The translations under genes and the position numbers were made by a program. A stretch of DNA of 32,204 nt from Paracoccus fontiphilus (lineage in GTDB: Bacteria; Pseudomonadota; Alphaproteobacteria; Rhodobacterales; Rhodobacteraceae): the NCBI RefSeq assembly GCF_017356265.1, contig NZ_JAFNAW010000042.1, positions 1 through 32,204 on the forward strand. The letters run 5' to 3'. Positions 16,226-24,210 of this stretch are shown piece after piece. Each line of letters opens with the position of its first letter. Within the stretch, counting starts at the first letter, position 1. The notes below the pieces were generated by a model that did not search any database, was not told the DNA's origin, and saw only the letters and a program-made list of their open reading frames with translations.

Positions 16226-17736
16226 TGCAGATCCTCGGGCAAAAGCGCTTGGGGGAAGTTCTGGTAGGCGACGGGGCGCAAGAAGCGGCGGATCGACAGC
16301 GTGCCGACCGAGGTCGCGCCGAAGTTCGTGGAGGCCGGGTAAGGCCCGCCATGGACCATGCTGTCCACCACCTCGACGCCCGTGGGAAAGCCGTTGACCA
16401 GCACCCGGCCCGCTTTGCGCTCCAGCACCGGGCGCAGCGTTTGCGCGTCGGCCAGATCGGCGTCGTCCATATGGATCGTGGCGGTCAACTGGCCCTCAAA
16501 CCCCTTGGCCAGCCGCAGCATGTCGTCCACATCGCGGACGCGGACCACCAGGCCCAGCGGACCGAAGACCTCCTCGCCCAGGGCGTGGTCCTGGAGGTAG
16601 GCTTCGGCGGTGGTTTCATACAGGTTCGGGCTGGCCTGGCGGTCGCGGCTGTCGGTGGACAGGACCGGGGTGACGGAGTTGCGCGTCTCGAACCGTTCGC
16701 GGCCTTCGCGATAGGCCCGCGCGATGCCGTCGGTAAGCATGGTCTGCGGGGCCACGCCCTCCAGTCCCGCCTTGGCGGCGGCGACGAAGCGGTCGGCATC
16801 GGCGCCGTCGACGACGACCGCGATGCCGGGATTGGTGCAGAACTGGCCCGCGCCCATGGCCAGGCTAGCGGCCCAGCCCTTGCCCAGATCTTCGGCCCGC
16901 GCCTTCACGGCGTGCGGCAGCAGGAACATCGGGTTGACGCTGCCCAGTTCGCCGAAGAACGGGATCGGCTCGGGGCGCTGCGCGCAGAGGTCGAACAGCG
17001 CGCGCCCCCCGGCCAGCGACCCGGTGAAGCCCACGGCCTTGATCAGCGGGTGTTGCACCAGAGCGGTGCCCACCTCGCGGCGCCCGCCCTGGATCAGGCT
17101 GAACACGCCGGGATGTACGCCGGTCTTTTTAATGGCGGCATGGACCGCCTCGGCCACGATCTCGCCGGTGCCGGGATGGGCGCTGTGCCCCTTGACCACC
17201 ACCGGGCAGCCAGCGGCCAAGGCGGCGGCGGTGTCGCCGCCCGCGGTCGAGAAGGCCAGCGGGAAGTTCGAGGCGCCGAACACCGCGACCGGGCCGATGG
17301 GCCGCTGCACCATGCGGATCTCGGGGCGCGCGGCGGGCTGGCGGTCGGGCATCGCCGCGTCATGGCGGCGGTCCAGATGGTCGCCCTTGCGAATATGCTC
17401 GGCAAACAACCGCAACTGACCGGTGGTGCGGCCGCGCTCGCCGTTCAGCCGCGCTGGGGGCAGGCCGGTCTCGGCGGTGCCGATGGCGGTGATCGCCTCG
17501 GCGCGGGCCTCGATCTCGTCTGCGATGGCGTCCAGGAAGGCGGCGCGGGTTTCGCGCGAGGCCTGGCCATAGGACCAGAATGCCTCCTCGGCCGCCTCGC
17601 AGGCGCGGTTCACCAGTTCGACCGTGCCCATGCTGAACTCGTGGACCGGGCCAGTGGCGGGCTCATTGGGGAAGCGGGTCTCGGTGCCGACCCAGAAGCC
17701 TGCGATCAGGTGCTTGCCGTGGGGGGTGAAGGTCAT
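16222..17736 (-). CDS. 2-oxoglutarate semialdehyde dehydrogenase (KGSADH)
   Basis: 504 residues from ATG 17736, with AAGGAC 8 nt upstream. Oxidises 2-oxoglutarate semialdehyde to 2-oxoglutarate with NAD(P)+, the last step of the non-phosphorylative pentose, hexarate and hydroxyproline pathways. Active-site residues are in place: Asn157 in FGASNFPLAFS, Lys182 in VVKGHSAHPGTGE, Glu263 in FGELGSVNP and nucleophile Cys300 in GQFCTNPG. These motifs separate KGSADH (types II/III) from generic ALDHs. It lies downstream of the dehydratase and RraA genes and overlaps the truncated KdgD-like gene. It could also serve the hydroxyproline-type cluster to the left. Confidence 0.9.
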   Translation of the reverse strand: MTFTPHGKHLIAGFWVGTETRFPNEPATGPVHEFSMGTVELVNRACEAAEEAFWSYGQASRETRAAFLDAIADEIEARAEAITAIGTAETGLPPARLNGERGRTTGQLRLFAEHIRKGDHLDRRHDAAMPDRQPAARPEIRMVQRPIGPVAVFGASNFPLAFSTAGGDTAAALAAGCPVVVKGHSAHPGTGEIVAEAVHAAIKKTGVHPGVFSLIQGGRREVGTALVQHPLIKAVGFTGSLAGGRALFDLCAQRPEPIPFFGELGSVNPMFLLPHAVKARAEDLGKGWAASLAMGAGQFCTNPGIAVVVDGADADRFVAAAKAGLEGVAPQTMLTDGIARAYREGRERFETRNSVTPVLSTDSRDRQASPNLYETTAEAYLQDHALGEEVFGPLGLVVRVRDVDDMLRLAKGFEGQLTATIHMDDADLADAQTLRPVLERKAGRVLVNGFPTGVEVVDSMVHGGPYPASTNFGATSVGTLSIRRFLRPVAYQNFPQALLPEDLQ

Positions 17737-17791
17737 CGGAAGTCCTTTCGTCGTCGTGGCGCGGACCGGATGCCCCGGCCCACCGGGAGGG

Positions 17792-18508
17792 TCAGCGGCC
17801 GGTGCGGGCACGCCATTCCTCGTATTTCTTCTGGTTCTCGTCCTTGGTGCAGGGGTAAAGCCCGATGATCGCCGCGCCGCCCTGGACCTGTTCCAGTACG
17901 AAATCCTCGAAGCTTTCCATGCCGGTGCATTCGTCCGCGATCTCGTCGGCCAGATGGGCGGGGATCACCATCACGCCGTCCTTGTCGCCCACCATGATGT
18001 CGCCGGGAAACACCGGCGCATCCCCGCAGGAGATCGGCACGTCGATGTCCAGCGCCTCGTGCAGCGTCAGGTTCGTGGGCGCCGAGGACTTGGCGAAGTA
18101 CGCGGGCATGTCCAGCTTGCCGATGCCTTCGGCGTCGCGCATGCCCGCATCGGTCACGACCCCCGCCGCGCCCCGCAGCGCCAGCCGCGTGATCAGGATG
18201 GAACCGGCCGTCGCGGCGCGGGCGTCCTTGCGCCCGTCCATGACCAGGACATGGCCCGGCGGGCAGGTCTCGATCGCCACGCGCTGCGGATGGTCGGCGT
18301 TGCGGAAGACGGTGATCGGGTTGCGATCCTCGCGCGCGGGAATGTAGCGCAGCGTGAAGGCGGGGCCGACCATGTTCTCGTCCTTGGGGGCGACGGGGAC
18401 GACGCCCTGAATGAACTGGTTGCGCAGGCCGCGTTTATACAGCGCCGTGGCAATGGACGCGGTGGAAACCTTTTTCAGCTTGGCGCGAGTTTCGTCGGAC
18501 AGGGTCAT
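17792..18508 (-). CDS. RraA-family protein (HMG/CHA aldolase-like)
   Basis: 238 residues from ATG 18508, with GAGGAG upstream, 9 nt after the dehydratase stop. The RraA fold hosts both regulators of RNase E and class II pyruvate aldolases (4-hydroxy-4-methyl-2-oxoglutarate/4-carboxy-4-hydroxy-2-oxoadipate aldolase). The aldolase Arg-Asp pair is present at about Arg124-Asp125 (TDAGMRDAEG), and a glycine-rich GRKDARAATAGSI replaces the shorter loop of RraA. The sequence is longer than RraA (about 160 residues). Its place between a sugar-acid dehydratase and KGSADH argues for a metabolic role, perhaps aldol cleavage of a 2-keto-3-deoxy acid or an accessory decarboxylation. The precise reaction is unknown. 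Confidence 0.8.
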   Translation of the reverse strand: MTLSDETRAKLKKVSTASIATALYKRGLRNQFIQGVVPVAPKDENMVGPAFTLRYIPAREDRNPITVFRNADHPQRVAIETCPPGHVLVMDGRKDARAATAGSILITRLALRGAAGVVTDAGMRDAEGIGKLDMPAYFAKSSAPTNLTLHEALDIDVPISCGDAPVFPGDIMVGDKDGVMVIPAHLADEIADECTGMESFEDFVLEQVQGGAAIIGLYPCTKDENQKKYEEWRARTGR

Positions 18509-18517
18509 GATGGCTCC

Positions 18518-20254
18518 TCAGAAGATGTCGGGCTCGCCCGCCGCGCGGCCGAAGTCGGTTTGCAGGAAATCGAAGTCGCAGCCCTGGTCGGCCTGCGTCA
18601 CGTGCTGCAGGAACATCCAGCCATAGCCGCGTTCGAACCGGGGCCGTGGCGGCGTCCAGGCGGCGCGGCGGCGCTCCAGCTCGGCCTCGTCCACCAGCAT
18701 GTCCAGCCGCCGGTTCGGCAGGTCCAGTCGCACGGTATCGCCGTTCCGCAACAACGCCAGCGGCCCGCCGACATAGCTTTCGGGCGCGACATGCAGGATG
18801 CAGGCGCCGTAGGAGGTCCCGGACATGCGCGCGTCCGAAATCCGCAGCATGTCGCGGTGGCCCTGCTTGATCAGCGCCTTGGGGATCGGCAGCATCCCCC
18901 ATTCGGGAAAGCCCGGCCCGCCCTGCGGACCCGCGTTGCGCAGGACCATGACGTGATCGGGCGTCACCTCCAGGTTTTCGTCATCCACGGCGGCCTTCAT
19001 CTCGGGGTAGCTGTCGAAGACAAGGGCCGGGCCTTCGTGGACATGAAAGCGCGGGTCGCAGGCGGCGGGCTTGATCACCGCGCCGTCGGGGCACAAGTTG
19101 CCCTTCAGCACCGCCAGCGATCCTTCGTGATAGACCGGGTTCGACAACGGGCGGATGACATCGTCGTTATAGACGACCGCGCCCTCCAGGTTCTGGCCTA
19201 GGGTCTTGCCCGTGACGGTCAGCGCGTCGCAGTCCAGCCGGTCGGTGATCTGCGTCATCAACGCCCGCAGCCCGCCCGCGTAATAGAAATCCTCCATCAG
19301 GTAGTCCTTGCCCGAGGGGCGGACATTGGCGATCAGCGGCGTGGTGCGGCCAAGCGCGTCCAGGTCGTCCAGCGACAGGGCGATGCCCGCGCGCCGCGCC
19401 ATGGCAATCAGGTGGACGACCGCGTTGGTGGAACAGCCGGTGGCCATGGCCACGATGGCGGCATTCCGGACCGCGCCTTGGGTGACGATCTTGTCGGGGG
19501 TCAGATCCTCCCACACCATCTCGACCGCGCGGCGGCCGCAATCGGCGCCCATGCGCTGGTGGTTGGCGTCCACGGCAGGGATGGACGACGCGCCCGGCAG
19601 CGTGATGCCCATGGCGTCGGCGATCGCGGTCATGGTGGACGCGGTGCCCATGGTCATGCAGACCCCGGCAGACCGCGCGATGCCCCCTTGCAGCCCGATC
19701 CATTCCTGGTCGGTGATGTTGCCCGCGCGGCGTTCGTCCCAGTATTTCCAAGCGTCCGACCCCGACCCCAGGATGCGCCCGGCATAGTTGCCGCGCAGCA
19801 TCGGCCCGGCGGGCAGGTAGATCATCGGGATGCCCGCGCTGATCGCGCCCATCACCAGCCCCGGCGTGGTCTTGTCGCAGCCGCCCATCAGCACCACGCC
19901 GTCCAACGGGTGGGACCGGATCATCTCCTCGGTCTCCATCGCCAGCATGTTGCGATACAGCATCGAGGTGGGCTTGGTGAAGCTTTCGTCGACCGACAGC
20001 GACGGCATCTCGACCGGAAGGCCGCCGCCCTGAAGAACGCCGCGCGCCACGTCCTTAGCGCGTTCGCGGAAATGGGAATGGCAGGTGTTCAGTTCGGACC
20101 AGGTGTTCAGGATGCCGATGACCGGCTTGCCGTGGAAATCCGCCTCGCCATAGCCAAGCTGCATCATACGCGACCGATGCCCGAAGCTGCGCAGGTCATC
20201 GGGTGCGAACCATCGGGCCGACCGAAGATCGGCGGCTGTTTTCCTGATCGACAT
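18518..20254 (-). CDS. IlvD/Edd-family sugar-acid dehydratase, L-arabinonate dehydratase-like
   Basis: 578 residues from ATG 20254, with GGAGGAGA upstream; the length equals that of characterised L-arabinonate dehydratases. Three cysteines expected to bind a [2Fe-2S] cluster are present: Cys58 (NTCHSHFRE), Cys126 (GGCDKTTPG) and Cys199 (GVCMTMGTAST). DARMSGTSYG near residue 475 holds the catalytic serine. The enzyme dehydrates an aldonate such as L-arabinonate, D-xylonate or D-fuconate to the 2-keto-3-deoxy acid in the cytosol. It is the first gene of the operon and is divergent from a GntR regulator. With KGSADH it fits the non-phosphorylative pentose route, whose middle step (2-keto-3-deoxy acid dehydratase) is truncated here. 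Confidence 0.87.
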   Translation of the reverse strand: MSIRKTAADLRSARWFAPDDLRSFGHRSRMMQLGYGEADFHGKPVIGILNTWSELNTCHSHFRERAKDVARGVLQGGGLPVEMPSLSVDESFTKPTSMLYRNMLAMETEEMIRSHPLDGVVLMGGCDKTTPGLVMGAISAGIPMIYLPAGPMLRGNYAGRILGSGSDAWKYWDERRAGNITDQEWIGLQGGIARSAGVCMTMGTASTMTAIADAMGITLPGASSIPAVDANHQRMGADCGRRAVEMVWEDLTPDKIVTQGAVRNAAIVAMATGCSTNAVVHLIAMARRAGIALSLDDLDALGRTTPLIANVRPSGKDYLMEDFYYAGGLRALMTQITDRLDCDALTVTGKTLGQNLEGAVVYNDDVIRPLSNPVYHEGSLAVLKGNLCPDGAVIKPAACDPRFHVHEGPALVFDSYPEMKAAVDDENLEVTPDHVMVLRNAGPQGGPGFPEWGMLPIPKALIKQGHRDMLRISDARMSGTSYGACILHVAPESYVGGPLALLRNGDTVRLDLPNRRLDMLVDEAELERRRAAWTPPRPRFERGYGWMFLQHVTQADQGCDFDFLQTDFGRAAGEPDIF

Positions 20255-20293
20255 GATCTCTCCTCCGTGTCGGGCACCGCCCAACTGTTCATA

Positions 20294-20322
20294 CTAATAT
20301 TTCATTTCACGCGGTATATCAA
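20294..20322 (-). promoter_or_regulatory. Predicted sigma-70 promoter of the sugar-acid operon
   Basis: On the minus strand TTGATA (20317-20322) and TATTAG (20294-20299) are separated by exactly 17 bp, a good -35/-10 pair directing transcription into the dehydratase gene at 20254. The rightward gntR promoter probably overlaps: TATGAT at 20329-20334 is a plausible -10. Confidence 0.55.
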
Positions 20323-20340
20323 TCCCTTTATGATCGTGGA

Positions 20341-20362
20341 TGCAGGCCGTATCTGACCTGCA
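20341..20362. promoter_or_regulatory. Imperfect 22-bp palindrome, candidate GntR operator
   Basis: TGCAGGCC and GACCTGCA pair at seven of eight positions around a 6-bp centre, just downstream of the predicted gntR -10 and 19 bp before its ATG. Autoregulation by the FCD-type GntR protein is a reasonable inference. A hairpin in the gntR leader is the alternative. Confidence 0.4.
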
Positions 20363-20380
20363 CGATGGAAGGAGAGCGGC

Positions 20381-21091
20381 ATGGCAATCTCGATCGCGGC
20401 CAGCCTTGGATTGATGGAAACGCTTGCACCGGGTGCCGGAGGAACGGTTCAGCGCGTGTATGAAAGCCTGCGCAAGCGGATCATCACGCTGGACCTGCCG
20501 CCCGACACGACGCTGACCCGCACCGAGTTGACCGAGCATTACGGCGTCAGCCAGACGCCGATTCGCGAGGCCTTGCAGCTTTTGCGGCAGGAGGGGCTGG
20601 TCATGGTCTTTCCGCAGTCGAAGACCGTGGTGACCCGCATCGACGTGCCGCAGACCTACGAGGCGCATTTCCTGCGCGTCGCCCTGGAAACCGAGGTGTG
20701 CCGCAGGCTGGCCACGGAGGGCAACGAGGGCGTGCTGACCCGCGCCGCCTCGATCATCCGGATGCAGGAGGCGGTCGCCGACGATCCCAGCCAGATCGCC
20801 GTGTTCCAGGAACTGGACGAACTGTTCCACCAGACTTTGTTCGCGGGCCTGGGCCGGACGGGCCTGCACCAGTTGGTCCGCGAACGGTCCGGTCATCTGG
20901 AACGTATCCGCCGCCTGCATCTGCCGGAAAAGGGCAAGGTGCTAAACATCCTGGCCGGCCATCGGGCCATCGTCGCGGGCATCGGCAGCGGCGATCCCCA
21001 ACAGGCCATGGCCGCCATCCGCGACCATCTGAGCCAGACCGTCGCCAAGGTGGAAGATCTGCGCCGGGAATTTCCGCAATACTTCGCGTGA
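20381..21091 (+). CDS. GntR-family (FCD domain) transcriptional regulator
   Basis: 236 residues; AAGGAGAG precedes the ATG. An N-terminal winged helix (about residues 22-90, with TRTELTEHYGVSQTPIREALQLLRQEGLV) is followed by an all-helical FCD ligand-binding domain containing the typical Asp/His metal-site residues (ELDELFHQTLF and a later GHRAIV and IRDHL). FCD regulators usually sense hexuronates, aldonates or their keto-deoxy products and are relieved from DNA by them. Divergent orientation with the dehydratase operon across 126 bp makes that operon the likely target. Confidence 0.88.
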   Translation: MAISIAASLGLMETLAPGAGGTVQRVYESLRKRIITLDLPPDTTLTRTELTEHYGVSQTPIREALQLLRQEGLVMVFPQSKTVVTRIDVPQTYEAHFLRVALETEVCRRLATEGNEGVLTRAASIIRMQEAVADDPSQIAVFQELDELFHQTLFAGLGRTGLHQLVRERSGHLERIRRLHLPEKGKVLNILAGHRAIVAGIGSGDPQQAMAAIRDHLSQTVAKVEDLRREFPQYFA

Positions 21092-21450
21092 GGATCCGCG
21101 ACCCGCATCGCAGGTTCGGGTCCTGCGCCTGTCAAGGCCTGGCATCCGGCAAGCACATCCTTGCGATGCCGTTCCAAACCGCCAGGCCGCCCTGCTCCGA
21201 ACGGCAAGCCACCAGTCAAGCCGCCCGTCAGGCGCGCGGCCTTGGGCATCGCGGCGGGGCCGCTGGCGCCTGGCGGCGCGACCTGGACCCGGTTGTGCCG
21301 GTTGGCCCGATGCCGGCCTGCCCCTCGTCGAAGGGCTCCTTGATCCGGCCAGCGGGCCGGCAGGGTTGTTCCGATCAGCCGGACGCGGGCACGACGGCAG
21401 CTTTGGCTGGCCTTCACCACGAGCAGTCCTTCGCCCTGTGTCCGGCTGCC
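21092..21450. other. Non-coding interval between convergent gntR and arsR-type genes
   Basis: About 360 bp with no recognisable gene. A 6-bp hairpin with a 7-nt loop (21109-21127, CGCAGG/CCTGCG) just past the gntR stop may aid termination but lacks a T-tract. Open frames crossing it do not resemble proteins. Confidence 0.4.
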
Positions 21451-21789
21451 TTACAGATCCTTGCAGAAGGCCTCGTAGAGCGCAGCCATGAGCACCTCCA
21501 GATCGGGGTCGCCGATGCGGTAGAAGATGGTCTGGCTTTCGCGGCGGGTGTCCACCATCCCGGCCTCGCGCAGTTTCGCCAGATGCTGGCTCAGCGCCGA
21601 CTGGCTGAGGCCCACCGCCTGCTGCAGCGCGCTGACCGAGCGTTCGCCCTTGGTCAGTTCGCACAGGATCAGCAGGCGCTTGGCATTGGCGACAAGCGCC
21701 AGCCGCCCGGCCACGTGATCGGCGCGGTCCTGCAGGGCATGGGTCGCCCTGTCCGAAACCATTATATTAGAATTGACTGATTTAGACAT
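21451..21789 (-). CDS. ArsR-family persulfide-responsive repressor (SqrR/BigR-like)
   Basis: 112 residues if ATG 21789 is used; a second in-frame ATG at about 21762 would remove nine residues. The winged helix includes ERSVSALQQAVGLSQSALSQHLAKLREAGMV. Two cysteines (Cys43 in LLILCEL and Cys109 in EAFCKDL) occupy the positions of the redox pair that forms a tetrasulfide bridge in SqrR and BigR. Those repressors release DNA when exposed to reactive sulfur. The gene is divergent from two YeeE/YedE genes, which are classic members of such regulons. Neither start has a good ribosome-binding site, but a possible -10 lies 6 nt before ATG 21789, so the message may be leaderless. Confidence 0.85.
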   Translation of the reverse strand: MSKSVNSNIMVSDRATHALQDRADHVAGRLALVANAKRLLILCELTKGERSVSALQQAVGLSQSALSQHLAKLREAGMVDTRRESQTIFYRIGDPDLEVLMAALYEAFCKDL

Positions 21790-21824
21790 GGTTAATATGT
21801 AGGCTGGAACGGCGGCTGGGGCAA
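21773..21824. promoter_or_regulatory. Divergent overlapping promoters sharing one -10 hexamer
   Basis: Rightward: TTGACT (21773-21778), 17 bp, TATGTA (21796-21801), leading to the YeeE gene at 21850. Leftward: TTGCCC (21819-21824 on the minus strand), 17 bp, TACATA, which is the complement of the same hexamer, then 6 nt to ATG 21789. An inverted repeat ATATTA/TAATAT (21764-21769 and 21793-21798) flanks the region and could be the repressor site. Coordinates may be off by one base. Confidence 0.45.
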
Positions 21825-21849
21825 GCTGCTTAGACGAAGGAGAACACCA

Positions 21850-22296
21850 ATGGAGACCGGGATCGAGACCGCCTTCACGCCCTGGGCCTCGCTGGGGGGC
21901 GGCGTTCTGATCGGGCTGAGCGCTGTGATGGTAATGGCGCTGTTCGGCCGCATCGCCGGGATCGCCGGCATTGCGCAGGGGGCGATGGCGCTGCCCGGCG
22001 CGGCAAAGGACCGCGACTGGCGGTGGGCCTTCCTGGCCGGGCTGATCGTCGCGCCGCTGGCGGTGATGGCCCTCGGCGGGGCGGTGGCGCAGGCGGTGCC
22101 GGACAACCTCGGCGGCATGGCCCTGGCGGGGCTGCTGGTGGGCACGGGCACGGCGCTCGGCTCGGGCTGCACATCGGGGCACGGGGTCTGCGGGCTGGCG
22201 CGGCTGTCGGGCCGGTCGCTGGCGGCGGTCGCGACCTTCATGGCGGCGGGCTTTGCCACGGTCTTCGTGCTGCGCCACATCTTGGGAGGTGCGTGA
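21850..22296 (+). CDS. YeeE/YedE-family transporter half, first subunit
   Basis: 148 residues, preceded by AAGGAG. About four hydrophobic helices and the family signature LGSGCTSGHGVCGLARLSGRS, with Cys107 and Cys114. YeeE/YedE proteins move thiosulfate or other sulfur compounds across the inner membrane, handing the sulfur along conserved cysteines. This is the N-terminal half of a full-length YeeE; the second half is a separate gene overlapping by one base (TGATG). The split two-gene form (PmpA/PmpB type) is common near SqrR/BigR-type repressors and sulfide-detoxifying enzymes, although no rhodanese or persulfide dioxygenase lies here. Confidence 0.85.
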   Translation: METGIETAFTPWASLGGGVLIGLSAVMVMALFGRIAGIAGIAQGAMALPGAAKDRDWRWAFLAGLIVAPLAVMALGGAVAQAVPDNLGGMALAGLLVGTGTALGSGCTSGHGVCGLARLSGRSLAAVATFMAAGFATVFVLRHILGGA

Positions 22297-22751
22297 TGCG
22301 GGCGCTGTGGGGCTTGCTGTCGGGGCTGGTCTTCGGGTTGGGGCTGGTGATCTCGGGCATGGCCGACCCGGCCAAGGTGCTGAACTTCCTGGACCTGGCC
22401 GGAACCTGGGACCCCAGCCTGGCCTTCGTGATGGGCGGGGCCACGCTGACCGCCTTCATCGGTTACCGTCTGGTCTGGCGGCGCAAGGCGCCGGTCCTGG
22501 ACCAGAGCTTCGACATTCCCCGGAGCCGCACCATCGACCGGCCCCTGCTTGTCGGGGCGGCGCTGTTCGGCATCGGCTGGGGGATCGGCGGCTTCTGCCC
22601 CGGCCCGGCCTTCACCGCCCTGCCCCTGATGGCGCCGGGCACGCTGGTCTTTCTGCCCGCGATGCTGGCAGGCCTGTGGCTGGGCGCCCGGATCAAGGCA
22701 GGCGGTTCTCTGCAAGATCGCGGCAAGATACGCCGTAGCGCAGCAAGTTGA
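22296..22751 (+). CDS. YeeE/YedE-family transporter half, second subunit
   Basis: 151 residues, ATG overlapping the stop of the first subunit gene. It contains the second family signature, GIGWGIGGFCPGPAFTAL (Cys101), and the conserved GMADPAKVLNFLDL near the N-terminus, plus about four hydrophobic helices. It should associate with the 148-residue partner to form the sulfur-compound channel. Cotranscription under the SqrR/BigR-like repressor is expected, so expression would rise with sulfide or persulfide stress. Confidence 0.85.
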   Translation: MRALWGLLSGLVFGLGLVISGMADPAKVLNFLDLAGTWDPSLAFVMGGATLTAFIGYRLVWRRKAPVLDQSFDIPRSRTIDRPLLVGAALFGIGWGIGGFCPGPAFTALPLMAPGTLVFLPAMLAGLWLGARIKAGGSLQDRGKIRRSAAS

Positions 22752-23050
22752 GATGACGGCGCGCAGGATGAAATGAGCACCTTGAGCGACACGGTCATGG
22801 CTCATGCCCGCAGCGTCGGTTTTCAGGCCCGGCATGGCCTTCCCGCCCAACGGCCCGGGATCGCGACGCAATCCGCCCGGACAGACGGGCGCGAGGGGCT
22901 GGCTGACGTCCGCGCCTGCTGCCTTGCCCGGTCTTGCAACGCAAGGTGGTATCTGCCATGCGCCGGGGCGACAGCGGCCATACCGTGTTGCATTCGGATC
23001 GCCCGGTCCCTAGTCGACGCTTCGAAGGCGGTGGAACTGAAAGGCCATCC
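22752..23050. other. Interval between sulfur-transport and iron-transport genes
   Basis: About 300 bp. A frame starting at 22773 continues into the iron ABC ATPase gene in another phase, but its product is rich in Arg and Cys and resembles no family, so it is not called. No terminator with a T-tract or convincing promoter was found. Confidence 0.35.
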
Positions 23051-24139
23051 ATGCTCGCCAACCCGGCAACTGCGCTTGAACTTGACCATGTGTCGCGCCA
23101 TTTCGATGGCCGGGCCGTCCTGTCGGACATCTCGCTTTCGATCCCGGCCGGCAAGATCACCTGCCTTCTCGGGCAGTCGGGCTGCGGCAAGTCCACGCTG
23201 CTGAGGATCATTTCCGGCGTGGACCGCCCTGATCCGGGCGGCCGCGTCCTTGTGGGCGGAACCGAGGTTGCCGGCCCCGGCCGCTTTGTCGAGCCCGAGG
23301 ACCGCCGGATCGGGTTCATGTTCCAGGACTATGCCTTGTTCCCGCATCTCAGCGTCGCCGACAACCTTGCCTTCGGCTTGCGCCATCTGTCCCGGCCCGA
23401 GCGCCGCGAGCGGGTCGCCAAAGTGGTCGAGCGGATCGGCCTTGGCCATCTGCTGGACCGCTATCCCCATTCCCTGTCGGGCGGCGAACAGCAGCGCGTG
23501 GCCCTGGCCCGGGCACTCGCCCCCCGGCCCTCCATCCTGCTGATGGACGAGCCCTTCTCGAACCTTGACCAGGGGCTGCGGGAACGGGTGCGCCGGGAAA
23601 CGGTCGACATCCTGCGCGAGACCGGCACCACCGCGATCATGGTCACCCATGACCCCCAGGAGGCGCTTGCCGTCGGCGACATGATCGTGCTGATGCGAGC
23701 CGGGCGGATCGAACAGGTCGGCACGCCGTTCGAGATCTATGACCGGCCCTGCTCGGCCTACGCGGCCGAGTTCATGGGCCCCTGCAACCGCCTGACGGGC
23801 CTCTGGTCCCAGGGACGGATCGAGACGCCCATCGGCGCCTTCCGGGCCGATCTGGACATGCCGGACGGGGCATTGGCCCTTGCCTGCATCCGCCCCCAGG
23901 CGCTGTCCATCGGTCCCGACGGCCAAGGCATTTCCGCCCGCGTCATGGCCAAGACCTTTACCGGGGAAAGCGAACAGATCGACATCATGGTCCATCCCCT
24001 GGCCCAGACCCTGCGGATGCATTCCCATGTGCGCATTCCGATGGGCATCGGCGACAAGGTCAGCCTGCAGCTGAACGGCGCACAGGTCCATGTCTTCCCC
24101 GAGGAACCCGGTACCGACGATCCCCTGGATCAAAGTTGA
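23051..24139 (+). CDS. Fe(III) ABC transporter ATP-binding protein
   Basis: 362 residues from ATG 23051; the frame is open to 22934 but homology-like sequence begins at 23051 (ALELDHVSRHFDGRAVLSDISL). Walker A is GQSGCGKST, Q-loop FQDYALFPH, signature LSGGEQQRVALARAL, Walker B LLMDEPFSNLD and switch histidine MVTHDPQEAL. The C-terminal 110 residues are an OB-like TOBE domain, as in FbpC/PotA-type ATPases. It is the first gene of a three-gene importer with the binding protein (24211) and the fused permease (25217). FbpC/AfuC-type proteins drive uptake of ferric iron from periplasmic binding proteins. Confidence 0.87.
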   Translation: MLANPATALELDHVSRHFDGRAVLSDISLSIPAGKITCLLGQSGCGKSTLLRIISGVDRPDPGGRVLVGGTEVAGPGRFVEPEDRRIGFMFQDYALFPHLSVADNLAFGLRHLSRPERRERVAKVVERIGLGHLLDRYPHSLSGGEQQRVALARALAPRPSILLMDEPFSNLDQGLRERVRRETVDILRETGTTAIMVTHDPQEALAVGDMIVLMRAGRIEQVGTPFEIYDRPCSAYAAEFMGPCNRLTGLWSQGRIETPIGAFRADLDMPDGALALACIRPQALSIGPDGQGISARVMAKTFTGESEQIDIMVHPLAQTLRMHSHVRIPMGIGDKVSLQLNGAQVHVFPEEPGTDDPLDQS

Positions 24140-24210
24140 CGAAAATCATAGATTATCCTGCCCGGCCTGATGTATGACGCTTTGGAAACGTTCAGGTCAC
24201 GGAAGGTCAC

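Noticed and set aside
22773..23204. Open frame of 143 codons between the YeeE and iron ATPase genes
   Set aside because: Cys/Arg-rich, no domain, and it overlaps the ATPase gene start in another phase.
24140..24210. Iron-responsive operator before the Fe-binding protein gene
   Set aside because: The AT-rich stretch has a weak AATC-ATA-GATT dyad only; it does not convincingly match a Fur, Irr or RirA site.
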